This document shows positions 1-9,174 of a DNA stretch of 64,000 bases, piece after piece. A program made the position numbers and the translations under genes. Source of the stretch: a virus; the IMG/VR virus record IMGVR_UViG_3300025099_000001, positions 1-64,000 of that record; one strand, given 5' to 3'. Positions within the stretch are counted from its first letter, which is position 1. Each line of letters begins with the position of its first letter. The notes beneath the pieces are model-generated. The model had not been told where the DNA came from. It ran no database searches and worked only from the letters and a program-made list of their open reading frames with translations.

Positions 1-102
1 AGGAACACCTGGGTCATAATAAGTAGTAAGTGTTGAATCAGTAAATACTCCTACTGCGTCACACCAACTTATTCCATCAAAATATAAATTAACTACTGGC
101 AT
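1..102 (-). CDS. Tail/adhesin protein, N-terminal fragment (runs off window)
   Basis: An open frame of 34 codons starts with ATG at 102 and runs off the left edge without a stop. It begins MPVVNLYFDG and lies one base downstream of the stop of the stabilisation-protein gene, so it continues the same late operon. The stretch resembles the short N-terminal modules of flavobacterial phage tail or adhesin proteins (aromatic residues, then a VFTDSTLTTYY-like stretch). That resemblance is from memory, and most of the protein is outside the window. Confidence 0.6.
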   Translation of the reverse strand, partial: MPVVNLYFDGISWCDAVGVFTDSTLTTYYDPGVP

Positions 103-103
103 C

Positions 104-3100
104 TTAACAATTTATTTTATTTATTACTACTCCCCTTTGTGTTCCTGAACCTATTTGTATTACTCTATTACCAGAAATTTTATACCAACCTGGTGGCATT
201 CTTACATTTGATCCTGATGATACTTGACATGGATCACCCACTCTTGGTGTTGTTCCTGATCCTGCTCCTCTATGGGCAAAATCTTGTTTAGTTTGCCCTG
301 AAGGTAAAGCGTTTAAATCTAAAGCACAAGCTTGAAATTGAGATGCCACAGGAGAAGAATTAGCCTCAAATACAGTTTGTGAAACTTGATTTGAATAAGC
401 GGAACAATTAAGAGGAAACCCTACAATTCCTACAAAAGTTTCTGCCTCAGTAAAATCTCTTAAATCTACAACTACTAATAAATTATCATTTGCGTCATAA
501 GAAGTTAAATCAGTTGAGGTTTCAGCTCGGAACGAATTAGTAAGAGGATTAGTAATAGTTAAATCTGTTTTTCCTTGTAATATTTGAACACCTCCTTCAG
601 TAATAAATTCTGATTGATTAGTTACCCCTCCTGGCGTGGTATCTTCAAAAACATAAATTCTATTTTCTAAAATATTAAAATCGTAATCATCACCTTGTAT
701 TTTATCTATTGTCACCACACTTCTTGTTCCATCATAAGGTATCGCTGCTGTGGATTGTATTCCTGTTTTAGAGTCTATATAACCTAAGCCTTCACTAACA
801 GATACTGATGAAAGGGTAATAGCTTGTTGATCAACAGGACTGTTAAATGGTGGTGAAGGTGTTAGGTCTCTATATTGATACCCTACGTGTAAAGTTTTGT
901 TAGTATTTAGATTAGTAGACAATACCAATAGTGTTACCTTTGAAACGACTGTTGTTGGACATTTTACTAATAACTCATATGAAGAAGATGTATTAGCCAC
1001 TATTGTAACTTTTAATAATGTAGGATAGTGTAAAGTTTTATTAAATGTAAAAGGTGTAGATGGAGTAGTAATAATATTTACCGAAGTCGGATCAGTAGTT
1101 GCGTCTATTACTGACGTGCCATTCCATTCTGCTGTTAAAGTTACATCACTTGAAGAATTTAATATATCAATTTCAACGTCAACTGTGCTAACCAAAGCAC
1201 CTAAATCATATGTATAAGTAAATGTTTTAGTAGTATTATTTTTAGAAACCTCTGTTCCACAAGGAATTATTTTTTCTGTTAATGGTAACTCTATAGTGGT
1301 GTTAGAAAAAACATACTCTCCCATGTAAGGGTCATATCCACCTAATTTTTGCGTGTTTAAATTGTCTATAAAACTATCTCTAAAATAAGACCTCATACCA
1401 TACTCAGAAACTACCTCTAAAGAATCACTTTTAAAACTACCGCCTGAAAGTTTTATTATTGCATTTCTTTTAGCATCAGCAAAAAACATATCCTTACCAT
1501 AAACAGCAAAACTCTCAGGGTTTCTACTTATTCCAAACTCTTCTATTCTTGCTATTTGTGTTCCTAAAACCTCAGGTACTGAAGCTATTGCACCACCCCC
1601 TGTAGAATCAGAAATTAAATTTTTAGATGCCAAAACGTATGATATTCTATCTTCTTGTAAAACTAATATATCAGTTTCTCTATCGTGCATTTTCATTATA
1701 CTTCCAAATGAATTTTCATAATCTCTATAGTTTACTAACCCTAAGTTAAACTCATTTGTATTGTTTAAATTAGTTTGACCTTGATATATTCCACTGTAAG
1801 TTATACTTGCAAATCTTTTAGCTCTTTTAATATTTTCATTTGCAACGGCAGTAGTTCGTTCTCCTAAATTAAGAGACACCTCTGCAGGTAAATCTAAAAT
1901 TTTCATACTTTCTACACCATTACCAAATGTATAACAATTAAAAAAAGGTAAATCTACTATGGCTGGTGATTGAGTTTGCAAGTCTTGATCTTGTACATTT
2001 CCTGAATGTACTAAATTATTACTTGCGTCAAGTATAGTGTTATATGACTCAGAAGAATCATAAAATAAATTAGCGTCAGCTAAGCTTGGTTCAGTTTCAA
2101 ATATTACTAAATCATTTTCTCGGTTTACTTTAACTCTTATCTCACAAGTAGTTGGGCTGGGATCATACCATGGTCCTTGCACTGGACAACCATGTGATAA
2201 ATAAAGCCAATACAATCCTGAACCAATGCTTACAACTTCTTGAAATCCGATAGTGTAAGTATTACATCCGTAGTAAGGAGCATTAGCCTCAACAGTTTGA
2301 CCGAATGAAAGAGGTGATGACTCATAATATCCCACAGGTTTTATTAAACCAGTATTAGATGATCCTCCAACTAAATTACCTATATCTTCTCCGTCCCACC
2401 AGTCTTTAAATGATGAATATTCTTGAGGTGAAATATATTTTTGATTCCATCTCCAATCAACTGTCTGAACACCTGATGTACGAGCTTTTCTCCTTATTTT
2501 CATCTCTATTTTAATCTGTGTACCAGCAGGAATACTATAGTTTTGCCATGTAGAAGTTAGTCCACCATCAATATCAATAGTTGGGAAAGAAACAGTTCTT
2601 GCTATTACTTGCGTATCACAATCTTCCGTATCCTCGTCTTTTGCTGATCTTTTATTATACATAAAAGAAGCTGTAGTCCCTATAGAACCTACATCTAAAT
2701 TTCCTTGAACACTAAAGTATAGGCCAGCTAAAGATGCGGGAGTTGAACCTGCAGGACCTAACTCACCTGCTGCATAAGACTTAACCTCTAAAACCGTTTC
2801 CATTAATAAAAAATCTATTGGACCTGAATTATCTGCCTTAACAATTAATTTTGTTCCTTCTGTAACGATATTCTTTTGGTCTCCTTCTAACTTAAACCAT
2901 ATAATATCTGGTTTTACACGATCTTTGTAGTACCTTGTAACATATAAAGTATTATATTCTGTAGCTGAAGGTTTTAATACAAATTTATATTTAGTAGCCC
3001 AAGGTGGAGGAGGGTTAGCTATTTGTACGCTTAAAGTGTTTTTTTTATCACTTAAAGATGCAGGTACATGAACCGAGCTGTTAATTGTTGATAAAGCAGG

Positions 3101-4972
3101 AGTAGCCCTTCCATATTCATCCATATAAACTATAGCCGCATCATAATCTCTATTAGAATGCAAGCTTGATGATGACGTTACAGAACCAAAAGTAAGAGAA
3201 GATTGATTAGCAACTAATCTAAAATAACTAAAAACCTGTGTATTACTCAAAGGGTTTAGAACTAAAAACCTTACAGCTGTAGTGTGTAGTAAAAACCCTG
3301 TTGGACTTGTTTGTATTGAAAAACCTTGATTAGCAGCTGGATTATTAATTGAAGATCTTTTAAAACTATAGTCCTGATACCCAAGTGCAACTGATGGTTG
3401 TGCATTTTGAACAAGTGTATTAAACCTGTCCGTTAGTGTTGAGCCGTTTTGTGATGCACCTGTCGGTTGTACATTAGCATTAGTACCAATAGCATTTTGA
3501 AACTCATCACCATTACACATATCTTGTACACTTGCGTAAGTTTGATTAGTAATCCATTGTAAGGGTATTGTAATAACAGCCCCATTAAAAGGTAAATATC
3601 CTACAGGAAAATCTGCTGGTAATTGATTAAGTGGATTATCGGGTTCAGAAGTTATAGCTCTTACGGCTACACTCATATTAAAAACTGTATTTGCAGGTAT
3701 CCCTGTAGCCCATTCAATTGGTAAATTACCTGTTGATGGATCAGTAAAATCAACACTAAATCCTGAACCTGTTGCAGTAAAATTACTTTGTGGATTTAGA
3801 GTCCATGTAAATGTTGTTGTATTATTTTCTTGAACAGGTTGGTTTAAGGTGTTAGCCTCTACAATTTTTGAATTTATACTTGGTGTAAATAAAATATCTA
3901 TAGGTTCACCTGTTGATAATGTAATATCCCTTCCATCTTCGTAATTACCATACATTAATCTATTTCCTTGTATTACTTGTGCTTGTGCAATTAAAGGAAC
4001 ATTATCATACTGCCTTAATAATTCATCAGAACCTAATGTACTATATATTTTACGTGATGATAATGCTTGTGTAAAAAATGTATCGTTTCCAATTCCTTGT
4101 GCTTCTTTATTTATTTTTTCAAGAACATAAATTATATTACTATTAGACTCTTTGTATAATATATCAAATCCAATTACTCTACTTGAGCCAGTGTTTATCT
4201 TTATGTTTACTGAGTTAAATTGGTTTTCCATACCCAAATTTTCTCTTGAAGCGTAATCTAATTCAAAATTTTTAGGCTCAAATGCAGCAACAGTAAATAA
4301 TGAAGTAGCACTATATTGATTATCTTCATATCTATATCTATAAGCAAAAGATAAAAATTTATCAACTAAATAATTTTCTTCTTTTGAAGTAGAATTAAAT
4401 AACGATATTTCTGGTGCGGCAAGTTCGTTAAGAACAAAACCAGGTGGCCTAACAATTACGTTTAACACATCACTTGATGATGCATTGTAATTTCTTGTAA
4501 CATTAAGATATCTTGGTGGGTTATAATTATCTGTAAAAAACAACAAATCTTCTATCTTACTTACACCAGTGATTAAATATGTAGGATTAAAATTTAAAAT
4601 TGTAGTTCCTACTCCTACAGCAGTAAAATGTTGAGTTAAAATATTATCATCAGTATTATAAGAAAATATAACATCTGCAATTTGAGTTCCATTTTGAAAT
4701 GCGTTGTCGTGAACAAACCAATATATTGTGTTTTTAGTATTATCTGTGTAAGAACCAATACACACTGCTGAAGTAGATAGTTCTGTTTTTCCTGCTGGTA
4801 ATTCAATTGTTAAATTAGTATTACCTTTTGAGTTTTCTACAGCTCCAATTTCTGAAATTTCTGTAGAACCTAATCTAACATTTATTGCGTTTACATATTC
4901 TCCTGGAGGAACTAAGCGTTCATCAACGCTTTTATTCATTTTACCCCTTATAAAAGTGCTTTTAATATCCAT
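104..4972 (-). CDS. Large tail stabilisation / muzzle-like protein (1622 aa)
   Basis: This is a 1622-residue virion protein. Its opening (MDIKSTFIRGKMNKSVDERL, then PPGEYVNAINVRLGSTE) is the N-terminal signature I associate with the stabilisation protein of uncultured marine podoviruses and the muzzle protein of crAss-like phages, which closes the distal end of the short tail. The body is rich in beta-forming Thr/Ser/Asn residues and has no visible enzymatic motif. It lies directly downstream of two ring/connector-type genes with 1-nt spacing, which is where a tail nozzle gene is expected. Function is inferred from position and N-terminal resemblance. A generic tail tubular protein B analogue is the main alternative. 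Confidence 0.65.
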   Translation of the reverse strand: MDIKSTFIRGKMNKSVDERLVPPGEYVNAINVRLGSTEISEIGAVENSKGNTNLTIELPAGKTELSTSAVCIGSYTDNTKNTIYWFVHDNAFQNGTQIADVIFSYNTDDNILTQHFTAVGVGTTILNFNPTYLITGVSKIEDLLFFTDNYNPPRYLNVTRNYNASSSDVLNVIVRPPGFVLNELAAPEISLFNSTSKEENYLVDKFLSFAYRYRYEDNQYSATSLFTVAAFEPKNFELDYASRENLGMENQFNSVNIKINTGSSRVIGFDILYKESNSNIIYVLEKINKEAQGIGNDTFFTQALSSRKIYSTLGSDELLRQYDNVPLIAQAQVIQGNRLMYGNYEDGRDITLSTGEPIDILFTPSINSKIVEANTLNQPVQENNTTTFTWTLNPQSNFTATGSGFSVDFTDPSTGNLPIEWATGIPANTVFNMSVAVRAITSEPDNPLNQLPADFPVGYLPFNGAVITIPLQWITNQTYASVQDMCNGDEFQNAIGTNANVQPTGASQNGSTLTDRFNTLVQNAQPSVALGYQDYSFKRSSINNPAANQGFSIQTSPTGFLLHTTAVRFLVLNPLSNTQVFSYFRLVANQSSLTFGSVTSSSSLHSNRDYDAAIVYMDEYGRATPALSTINSSVHVPASLSDKKNTLSVQIANPPPPWATKYKFVLKPSATEYNTLYVTRYYKDRVKPDIIWFKLEGDQKNIVTEGTKLIVKADNSGPIDFLLMETVLEVKSYAAGELGPAGSTPASLAGLYFSVQGNLDVGSIGTTASFMYNKRSAKDEDTEDCDTQVIARTVSFPTIDIDGGLTSTWQNYSIPAGTQIKIEMKIRRKARTSGVQTVDWRWNQKYISPQEYSSFKDWWDGEDIGNLVGGSSNTGLIKPVGYYESSPLSFGQTVEANAPYYGCNTYTIGFQEVVSIGSGLYWLYLSHGCPVQGPWYDPSPTTCEIRVKVNRENDLVIFETEPSLADANLFYDSSESYNTILDASNNLVHSGNVQDQDLQTQSPAIVDLPFFNCYTFGNGVESMKILDLPAEVSLNLGERTTAVANENIKRAKRFASITYSGIYQGQTNLNNTNEFNLGLVNYRDYENSFGSIMKMHDRETDILVLQEDRISYVLASKNLISDSTGGGAIASVPEVLGTQIARIEEFGISRNPESFAVYGKDMFFADAKRNAIIKLSGGSFKSDSLEVVSEYGMRSYFRDSFIDNLNTQKLGGYDPYMGEYVFSNTTIELPLTEKIIPCGTEVSKNNTTKTFTYTYDLGALVSTVDVEIDILNSSSDVTLTAEWNGTSVIDATTDPTSVNIITTPSTPFTFNKTLHYPTLLKVTIVANTSSSYELLVKCPTTVVSKVTLLVLSTNLNTNKTLHVGYQYRDLTPSPPFNSPVDQQAITLSSVSVSEGLGYIDSKTGIQSTAAIPYDGTRSVVTIDKIQGDDYDFNILENRIYVFEDTTPGGVTNQSEFITEGGVQILQGKTDLTITNPLTNSFRAETSTDLTSYDANDNLLVVVDLRDFTEAETFVGIVGFPLNCSAYSNQVSQTVFEANSSPVASQFQACALDLNALPSGQTKQDFAHRGAGSGTTPRVGDPCQVSSGSNVRMPPGWYKISGNRVIQIGSGTQRGVVINKINC

Positions 4973-4973
4973 A

Positions 4974-5894
4974 TTATTTCAACCATTTATCTTTTCCTCT
5001 CATATTCATTAACAACCTGCCTGGTTGAATATTACTTAATCTTATCTTAGCGTTTCTTAATAATGAAGACTTATCTTTTCTTGCTCTGTTTACTACATAT
5101 TCTTGAACACCTAACTTGTTATTTAGTATAGAATATCTTATATATGCGTATAAATATTCTTCAAATAATTTATTTACACTTATGCTTGTGTCGTCACCAT
5201 TATTCATACCGTCACTAACATATTCCATAACCACTGATGATCCCGACATTCCTGAACTAAAATAAATAGCACCAGATTGTCTATCAATAGTAAATGTTGG
5301 GTTTATGTTTGCTGTTTCGGTATTTAGACCAAATCTTTCTCCTACACCCCAAGTAAAATACCAATCTCCATCACAACAATATCCCATTTGTCCATGATAG
5401 GGACCAGGACCTAAATATAACTTAGACATACCTCCTTGTATTCTATCTAAGTCAACTTGAGAATTTGCAGGCCTTGTAGCATTTCCTTCTGCATCAAATA
5501 TTACCTCTGCATTTGCGTCTTGTAAATAAGATTGAGCAAACATTGTTTGTATATTTTCTACTAAAGGAAATAAAACACCATTTGCAAATTTTGATATTCT
5601 TACATAGTTTACATAATCAGGTGGCAAAACAAATCTTATATCTGAATCTACAGTCATTTGTAGAATTTTTATTTGTTTCATTGCATCGTAATTCAACTCT
5701 TGAATTCCTCTTTTTGCGTGAAACAAAACTTGATATCTTTCTACATTATTTATAATTTCATTATTACCTTGATACATTAACATAAAATTAGAAACTATAT
5801 CGTTTAGCCCTACATATTGATATGAACCCCAATTTTTATCAGTTGGAGAAACACCATTGTTTTCATAATATTTATAATCAGTAATATAACTCAT
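4974..5894 (-). CDS. Head-tail connector / ring protein (306 aa)
   Basis: A 306-aa protein beginning MSYITDYKYYENN. It contains an early helical stretch (NFMLMYQGNNEIINNVERYQ), the phrase FHAKRGIQELNYD and VLPPDYVNYVRISKF. This combination is seen in adaptor or ring proteins of Bacteroidetes podoviruses, where a helical core is followed by a beta domain that stacks below the portal. It sits between another ring-like gene and the stabilisation protein with 1- to 3-nt gaps, so the three are co-transcribed. The assignment is family resemblance plus synteny, and no catalytic function is expected. Confidence 0.55.
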   Translation of the reverse strand: MSYITDYKYYENNGVSPTDKNWGSYQYVGLNDIVSNFMLMYQGNNEIINNVERYQVLFHAKRGIQELNYDAMKQIKILQMTVDSDIRFVLPPDYVNYVRISKFANGVLFPLVENIQTMFAQSYLQDANAEVIFDAEGNATRPANSQVDLDRIQGGMSKLYLGPGPYHGQMGYCCDGDWYFTWGVGERFGLNTETANINPTFTIDRQSGAIYFSSGMSGSSVVMEYVSDGMNNGDDTSISVNKLFEEYLYAYIRYSILNNKLGVQEYVVNRARKDKSSLLRNAKIRLSNIQPGRLLMNMRGKDKWLK

Positions 5895-5897
5895 TTT

Positions 5898-6854
5898 TTA
5901 TACTTGTATTTGGTTGTCTTGTACTATTTCTTGAGTACCAAATTGATACACATCTGATTCTCTTATTTCTATACCTATATACTGACATATTTTAGCAACT
6001 AAACCAGGCATATCAGATAACGGTAATTCAAAGTCTTGATAACCAGCTACCGTAGGATCATAAAGAGGTGTTCCATTACTTAACAGAGTATATGTCCATT
6101 GAGGTGTTTTTGGATACCTTACATATTGTGCTTTTATTTGACCCGCTGTTTTAATAGATGTAGGGTAAACCGAAATATTATTGCCACTTAACACGTAAGC
6201 AGGAAATTGATTAGTAGGAGCTGACATTGTAGAGCTTGTAAGATAAAATATTTTATTTTGACTTACTCTTTCTACCTCTGTTATATTTGTATTACTATAT
6301 ATAGAATACTCTCCTGCAACTGCAAATAAGGCTTCAGCAACATTTATTTGAGATGTTGTAGCTACTCCTGTTATAAAAGTTTGTTTTAAAGTAGAAGTGT
6401 TTACTATAAGACTATTAGTTGGTGGAAACTGAGGTACGTTAAAACCTCCTGGTGCAGTAAATGGTGTTGCTGGTGCTAAAGCATCCATTACATTTCCTAC
6501 TGAGGCACTAAAAGTACCACTAAGTAATAACTCAGGGTAGTAGTATATTTTATTTACTAAATAATAGTCAGAAGGTAGGCTAAAAACATTTGCATTTGTT
6601 TGTGTTAAAAAAACTTCTTCTGAAAAAGAATCTATAACCTCAACTAATCCTTTTACTATATCTGCATAGCCTGTTCCCGATTGTCTTTGGTTTTCTTTAT
6701 TAATCCACTGATTGTATTGATAAAAATAATCTTCATATATATCCAACTGAGCTTGCGTTGCATATAAATTATAATCTTGAGGAGATAAGTATCCATAATT
6801 ATTCTTATTGATAATACCTAATACTGTACTCCTAACCTCATCAATCATTGCCAT
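5898..6854 (-). CDS. Head-tail connector / ring protein (318 aa)
   Basis: A 318-aa protein whose N-terminus (MAMIDEVRSTVLGIINKNNYG, then SPQDYNLYATQAQLDIYEDYF) is the helical start typical of phage head-completion/ring proteins. It also has the LPSDYYLVNKIYYYP phrase that parallels LPPDYVNYVRI in its downstream neighbour, so the two are probably related adaptors. It is the first gene of a three-gene unit (ring, ring, stabilisation protein) and is preceded by its own TAnnTTTG element and an upstream terminator. Confidence 0.55.
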   Translation of the reverse strand: MAMIDEVRSTVLGIINKNNYGYLSPQDYNLYATQAQLDIYEDYFYQYNQWINKENQRQSGTGYADIVKGLVEVIDSFSEEVFLTQTNANVFSLPSDYYLVNKIYYYPELLLSGTFSASVGNVMDALAPATPFTAPGGFNVPQFPPTNSLIVNTSTLKQTFITGVATTSQINVAEALFAVAGEYSIYSNTNITEVERVSQNKIFYLTSSTMSAPTNQFPAYVLSGNNISVYPTSIKTAGQIKAQYVRYPKTPQWTYTLLSNGTPLYDPTVAGYQDFELPLSDMPGLVAKICQYIGIEIRESDVYQFGTQEIVQDNQIQV

Positions 6855-6877
6855 AGATAGTGCGTTTTATTCTTTTA

Positions 6878-6885
6878 CAAATATA
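6878..6885 (-). promoter_or_regulatory. Bacteroidetes-type -7 element (TATATTTG)
   Basis: The minus strand reads TATATTTG, a match to the Bacteroidetes -7 consensus TAnnTTTG, 24 nt upstream of the ATG of the 318-aa ring protein and just after the terminator at 6887-6920. No convincing -33 TTTG is seen, so the promoter call rests on the -7 element and its position. Confidence 0.5.
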
Positions 6886-6886
6886 G

Positions 6887-6920
6887 CAAAAAAAAAGAGG
6901 TTACTTTTTTTGTAACCTCT
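6887..6920 (-). terminator. Intrinsic terminator after the 320-aa structural gene
   Basis: On the minus strand a perfect 9-bp stem (AGAGGTTAC / GTAACCTCT, at 6896-6904 and 6912-6920, with a 7-nt loop) is followed by a run of about nine T. It lies 23 nt past the stop of the 320-aa gene and before the next promoter, so it separates two late transcription units. Confidence 0.8.
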
Positions 6921-6942
6921 CTTTAAATTTGTTATAAAACTG

Positions 6943-7905
6943 TTAAGACAGCACTACACTTTCAACTGTAATTATAGAGCTTTCAAATATAGGCATTTGT
7001 ACTCTTGCAGCAGAAGGTCCAGGAGGTTCAGGCATATTCACGCCTATATATCCTCTTTTCATAGCATCTTGTATTGCAATAGCAACAGCCCTTCCTGATC
7101 CTTGATCTGAATGGTCAATAGTTATGTAATTATTAGTTTGACCTGTAATGTTTAAGAATATTCTGGTTTGTTCCGCACCTGCTCTATCAACTAAAACTAT
7201 TTGATCCATAAGAACCAAATAAGTAGAAGCTACTGTTGAATCAAAAACATTAAAAGCGTCTCCAATTGCACCAACTGTAGAGCTACATCTAAATCTAAAG
7301 TCGTCTATAACAACAGAAACTAATTCACTGAAGTTTTGAGTTGTATTTTCATACACATCACCTACAGTAAGAGACGTTAAAAAAGACTTTCCATTGTCGT
7401 AAACTTCTGTTGCAGGAGCTTCAATTGTAAAATTATCATTAAACAAAGTTGAACTGTTAAATATATCAGCCGTTAATGTTAATGATGTTTCGTTAATTAA
7501 AGCAGCTACAGTAGTTTGTGTACTTGCAGTTGTATTCTTTACAATATCTCCAACTCTAACTTTACGAGTTGTAAATGTTGCAACAGCATTTAATTGCTTT
7601 TCCTTACGAATTGCATAAACTTCATTACCATCAGGGAATAAGTCAGAAGCAAAACTCACTTCTTGTCCGTTAGCATTTACAGCTGTTATAGCAGCTTGAG
7701 TGCCGTCAGTAATGTTGTATGCAATATCACCTACAACAACACCATCAGCAACAAAAGTAGCACCAGTATCAACAAGCTTATCCTGTGTGTCAGTTGTAGC
7801 AGTTCCTTCGGCTATTCCCACTGAAGCGGTTGTTCCCACTACCAACTCATTTGTACCCGAAGCTACAACTGTGTTAATAGGGATTTCTAAATATTTTGCT
7901 TTCAT
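6943..7905 (-). CDS. Virion protein with repeated beta modules (320 aa)
   Basis: A 320-aa protein with three visible copies of a module of about 50 residues: a VGDI(A/V).NxT core, then a stretch ending in a (L/S)xxDxF turn. Copies are near residues 40-100 (GVVVGDIAYNITDG), 105-165 (KVRVGDIVKNTTAS) and 170-220 (SLTVGDVYENTTQ). The same module occurs in the 256-aa protein at 32469-33239. The C-terminal 90 residues differ and end in SSIITVESVVLS. Its place between head and ring genes suggests a head decoration or minor capsid protein, which is an inference. No enzyme motif is visible. Confidence 0.45.
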   Translation of the reverse strand: MKAKYLEIPINTVVASGTNELVVGTTASVGIAEGTATTDTQDKLVDTGATFVADGVVVGDIAYNITDGTQAAITAVNANGQEVSFASDLFPDGNEVYAIRKEKQLNAVATFTTRKVRVGDIVKNTTASTQTTVAALINETSLTLTADIFNSSTLFNDNFTIEAPATEVYDNGKSFLTSLTVGDVYENTTQNFSELVSVVIDDFRFRCSSTVGAIGDAFNVFDSTVASTYLVLMDQIVLVDRAGAEQTRIFLNITGQTNNYITIDHSDQGSGRAVAIAIQDAMKRGYIGVNMPEPPGPSAARVQMPIFESSIITVESVVLS

Positions 7906-7930
7906 ATTATCTTATTTTTTTTAGTTAATA

Positions 7931-8293
7931 CTATGCCCAAGTAATGCTTGTAATCACAACTTGTGTTCCTGCTGCTGCTGCCACCAACTCAGTTGGTCCA
8001 GGAATAACTAAATTAAATATAGGACTTGTCCATCCCGTTGATAATGATGAAGCTACTGTATCTGTAATTAAATCTCTCATTGCTGTACACTGATTAGGTG
8101 TTGCAGCGTTATAAGCAGGAATAGCTGTATGATTAATTTGTAATTCATCATAATCTGCTGAATGATTTTTGAAAGATACAGTTACTCTTGTAGCTGAAGT
8201 TTGTACTATTGCAGCAACGTCTGCTGAAGGGAATATATTTAGTCCCCCCGCAATTGAAGCTGCAGTGTTTGTGAATGATATAAATTTTTCCAT
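7931..8293 (-). CDS. Small virion-cluster protein (120 aa)
   Basis: A 120-aa protein of unknown function beginning MEKFISFTNTAASIAGGLNIF. It is Ala/Thr-rich, predicted mostly beta, and has no membrane segment or catalytic motif. It lies between the 252-aa head-cluster gene and the repeat-module protein and has its own TATATTTG element upstream. A head decoration or capsid-associated role is plausible from position only. Confidence 0.4.
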   Translation of the reverse strand: MEKFISFTNTAASIAGGLNIFPSADVAAIVQTSATRVTVSFKNHSADYDELQINHTAIPAYNAATPNQCTAMRDLITDTVASSLSTGWTSPIFNLVIPGPTELVAAAAGTQVVITSITWA

Positions 8294-8330
8294 AATAAAA
8301 ATATGATTAAGGGTATTAGTTAATAAAGTA

Positions 8331-8338
8331 CAAATATA
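8331..8338 (-). promoter_or_regulatory. -7 element (TATATTTG) before the 120-aa gene
   Basis: TATATTTG on the minus strand, 38 nt upstream of the ATG at 8293, between the stop of the preceding gene and this start. It matches TAnnTTTG. A -33 element is not evident. Confidence 0.4.
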
Positions 8339-8344
8339 AAGAAA

Positions 8345-9103
8345 TTACTCTTCTTTATTTAAGGTCTTTTTTAACATTTTAAAAGTTTCTAACCCTTCAT
8401 CACTTTGAAAATAAGAAGCCACAATATAGTAAGGATCTTCACCAAAAGGCACGGTTAACATACGTTTTTTATTTTTCTTGTAGTTAAAGTGTACGTCTTT
8501 TTGCCCATTTTTAAATTGTAACAAGTTAGATGAGAACATTTGTATTACAGTGTCTTGTAGGTCTAATAAAGGATCATTTAATATATTCATAAAATCTTCT
8601 GGCTGAGATTTAGAAAACATTAATACATCTCTTTTTAATTCTGCTGTAGACATTTTATCTACACTACCACCTAAGAAAACTCTACATACAGTTACAAGTT
8701 TATCTGTAGATAACTCTTTTGCCATAATTTGAGCATTAAGTTGCATTTCTGCTAACTCTAACTCTTCTTGAGCATCTCTTGCATGATTTATTTCTTCAAA
8801 TACCATACCATTTTGTGGATGATAATGTAAGAATTGTTGTAATACTTGATTTTGTTTTTCAACAGTTAGAAAACCATCTTCAAATACTACAGGTTCTAAT
8901 ATTGCATTTCCATCTTGCTCGTCTTCAAAAGGAGATTTTTGATTACGTGCATAACGTAACGGCCTGTTTGTCCCTGTGTCTTCGTCAAAGTGTAGTAATG
9001 GAAATCTTGATGAGTGTCTTGACGCTAACATATAAGATAATGGTACGTCTGTTCTTTTTAGTCTATAAGACTTGGATACGAATTTTTCGTGTATTTTTTT
9101 CAT
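8345..9103 (-). CDS. Head-cluster protein of unknown function (252 aa)
   Basis: A 252-aa, charged and mostly helical protein (MKKIHEKFVSKSYRLKR), with a Glu-rich central helix near residues 110-130 (ARDAQEELELAEMQLNAQ). It has no recognised domain and no membrane segment. It is the first gene after the major capsid protein, separated from it by a strong hairpin terminator and preceded by a TTAAA-repeat leader. The position suggests a role in head completion or assembly, but nothing in the sequence shows it. Confidence 0.4.
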   Translation of the reverse strand: MKKIHEKFVSKSYRLKRTDVPLSYMLASRHSSRFPLLHFDEDTGTNRPLRYARNQKSPFEDEQDGNAILEPVVFEDGFLTVEKQNQVLQQFLHYHPQNGMVFEEINHARDAQEELELAEMQLNAQIMAKELSTDKLVTVCRVFLGGSVDKMSTAELKRDVLMFSKSQPEDFMNILNDPLLDLQDTVIQMFSSNLLQFKNGQKDVHFNYKKNKKRMLTVPFGEDPYYIVASYFQSDEGLETFKMLKKTLNKEE

Positions 9104-9136
9104 AATAATATTTAATTTAATTTAATTTTAAAATAA

Positions 9137-9156
9137 AGGGGGGACGAATCCCCCCT
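9137..9156 (-). terminator. GC-rich hairpin after the major capsid gene
   Basis: A perfect 7-bp stem, AGGGGGG / CCCCCCT (9137-9143 and 9150-9156) with a 6-nt loop, starts 19 nt past the capsid stop. On the minus strand it is followed by TTTATTTTAAAA, a weak U-tract. It probably gives partial termination or 3'-end protection of the abundant capsid mRNA while allowing read-through. Confidence 0.65.
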
Positions 9157-9174
9157 ATATTAATTTACTTCTGT